Assembly: GCF_029490015.1 (NCBI RefSeq)
Contig: NZ_CP120468.1
Span: forward strand, 372,001 to 436,000
Length of the DNA: 64,000 nucleotides
From: Halobaculum limi
GTDB lineage: Archaea; Halobacteriota; Halobacteria; Halobacteriales; Haloferacaceae
Direction: 5' to 3'
Positions 62,728 through 64,000 of this stretch are shown in pieces; position 1 is the stretch's first letter, and every line of letters starts with the position of its first letter. The translations under genes and the position numbers were made by a program. A model generated the notes under the pieces. It made no database searches, was not told the origin of the DNA, and saw only the letters and a program-made list of their open reading frames with translations.

Positions 62728-64000
62728 GCATGCCCCCCGAGAGCTGTGGCCACCGGTCGATGACGACCGATTCGGCCGTGGCGTCGGTCAACTGCATGAT
62801 GTACTTGAGCGAGCGCGTGTGATGATCCAGGTCGAGGTGGTCGGTGCCGGGGCGATCCATCAGGTTGCGGTCGATGTCGCCAAAGCCCGAGAGGAAGCCC
62901 TTCAACTGGTCGGCGACCTCGGCGTCGATCCAGTCGACGCGCTCGTAGTAGTTGATAGCGCGGACCGCGTCGGTCGTGGTCGACTCCTCGACGAGGAACT
63001 CCAACCACTCCATCACCATCAGGTCGCCCACGTAGTCGCCCGGCAGGCTGGTGAGGTACGGCTTGTCTGGTTCTTCCGAGAGGTCGTCTTCCTCGACGAA
63101 CTCGAAGCCACCGTCGTCGTCCACGCCCTCCGAGCGTCGACTCGGGTCGGTCGGGCCGGCCGTCGACTCCGGTTCGGGGTCATCGTCGAAGCCGAGGTCG
63201 CCCGCCTCGTCGTGACCGTTGGCCTCCGGGTCGGCGTCGAGGGCGTCGAGTGGGTCGTCGGCCGCCTCTGCTTCGCCGTCGTCCCAGTCGGCGTCGCCGG
63301 ACTCGTACTCGTCTTTCAGTTCACTGAAACTCTTCCCGCCGCCGTTGTCAGTCGCCATGGTGTCAGTATCGGTGTCATCCGCGTCGTCATCCTCGAAGCC
63401 GTCGAGGTCGTCGTCGAACGCTTCTTCCTCGTCCATCTCGTCGAATCCGTCGTCGAGGTCGTCGTCAAGACCGTCGAGGCCGTCGAGGTCGTCCATCTCG
63501 TCGTCCTCGTCGTCGAAGCCCTCGTCTGCCAGATCCTCGTCGAAGAACCCCTCGGCGTCGGCGCTCGCGAGGTCGTCGTCGAGGTCTTCTTCGGCTTCCT
63601 CCTCGCCGCCGGCGTCGTCGAACAGGCCGAAGCCGCCGGCGTCACCGCCGAGGTCGCCGCTGGCCTGTACGTCGTCGACGAAGGGGTTGATCCCCCGCGT
63701 GACCATCTCGTAGATGTCGAGGAGGCTCCGGACGTCTTCCCCCATATCCTCGACCTTGCCGGAGATCTCCTCGTTCTCCGACCGGACGGTGTTGACCGTC
63801 GACGAGAGGCTCGCGACCTCGTTTTCGAGGTCGTCGACCCGCTTCTCGAGTTCGGCGACGCCGTCGTCACCGCCGCCGTCGTCGCCACCGAAGGGGTCGT
63901 CGTCGTCCCAGTCGTCCATTCCTCCGAGGTCGCCGAGGTCGTCGTCGCCGCCTCCGCCGCCGCCGAAGGCACCGTCGTCGCCACCGAGCAGATCGTCGTC
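62711..64000 (-). CDS. arlCE: Archaellum switch protein ArlCE (fused FlaC/FlaE), N-terminus beyond right edge
   Basis: Cytosolic switch/adaptor that receives CheY-CheF signals. The frame stays open to the right edge, so at least 430 codons are present and the start is missing (a Met at 63919 is internal to a Gly/Asp-rich run). A coiled coil (AELEKRVDDLENEVASLSSTVNTVRSENEEI) belongs to the FlaC part. A very acidic, low-complexity linker of about 170 residues follows. The C-terminal FlaD/E domain (KPYLTSLPGDYVGDLMVMEWLEFLVEES, INYYERVDWIDAEVADQLKGFLSGF) completes it. The fused CE form is typical of haloarchaea. Confidence 0.93.
   Translation of the reverse strand, partial: DDDLLGGDDGAFGGGGGGDDDLGDLGGMDDWDDDDPFGGDDGGGDDGVAELEKRVDDLENEVASLSSTVNTVRSENEEISGKVEDMGEDVRSLLDIYEMVTRGINPFVDDVQASGDLGGDAGGFGLFDDAGGEEEAEEDLDDDLASADAEGFFDEDLADEGFDDEDDEMDDLDGLDGLDDDLDDGFDEMDEEEAFDDDLDGFEDDDADDTDTDTMATDNGGGKSFSELKDEYESGDADWDDGEAEAADDPLDALDADPEANGHDEAGDLGFDDDPEPESTAGPTDPSRRSEGVDDDGGFEFVEEDDLSEEPDKPYLTSLPGDYVGDLMVMEWLEFLVEESTTTDAVRAINYYERVDWIDAEVADQLKGFLSGFGDIDRNLMDRPGTDHLDLDHHTRSLKYIMQLTDATAESVVIDRWPQLSGGMHGPQR

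Overview
The window is chromosomal DNA from an extreme halophilic archaeon (class Halobacteria). The predicted proteins are strongly acidic, GC is high, and several genes have a TATA-like box 26-30 bases before the start codon, which fits leaderless transcription. Marker genes agree: PolD large subunit, archaellum genes, CheF, ArlCE, Get3 and many small CPxC/CxxC zinc-ribbon proteins. The exact genus cannot be read from the window; a relative of Haloferax, Halobaculum or Halorubrum is a guess. I see no insertion sequence, prophage, CRISPR array, rRNA or tRNA. This looks like core chromosome.

Layout. 1-1.5 kb: serine synthesis (serA partial and serB, divergent). 2-4.2 kb: NAD-dependent DNA ligase. 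4.2-6 kb: ABC-2 exporter (permease and ATPase). 6.1-10.1 kb: methionine/homocysteine block, metX flanked by two MetY-type PLP enzymes, followed by a strongly self-complementary intergenic stretch (10171-10299). 10.4-14.6 kb: PPC/DUF296 protein and polC (PolD DP2). 14.6-19.8 kb: mixed housekeeping and hypothetical genes, including a sulfatase-fold protein whose catalytic position is Thr. 19.8-29.6 kb: signalling block, with two KaiC/RecA-like ATPases, a companion protein, cheW, cheB, cheA, cheR, a HEAT-repeat protein and two cheF genes. 29.7-31.4 kb: two-part K+/H+ antiporter. 31.5-33 kb: hisA and hisB. 33-45.4 kb: varied metabolism and repair (IMPACT protein, S9 peptidase, epimerase, mdh, upp, uvrC) and a soluble PAS-type taxis transducer. 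45.4-49.1 kb: CBS protein, glyS and dolichol kinase in an operon. 49.1-54.8 kb: a BAT-type HTH regulator, an SDR, small membrane and zinc-ribbon proteins, a COG0523 metallochaperone and get3. 55-56.9 kb: CstA-type peptide/pyruvate carrier. 57.4-64 kb: archaellum genes arlJ, I, H, G, F and CE on the minus strand, running off the right edge.

How the genes work together. The che block (receptor methylation by CheR/CheB, kinase CheA, scaffold CheW, adaptors CheF) should control the archaellum motor encoded 28 kb away; the cytosolic transducer at 43.2-45 kb is a likely input. cheY, cheC and cheD are not in the window and may lie beyond the right edge. The most interesting unexplained items are (1) the multi-stem RNA-like segment after the second metY, (2) the 192-base break in the arl operon between arlH and arlI with a perfect 9-bp hairpin touching the arlI ribosome-binding site, (3) the KaiC-like ATPase pair beside cheW, and (4) several inverted repeats that sit at promoters or ribosome-binding sites (DUF7556 gene, CobW gene, rubredoxin-like gene).
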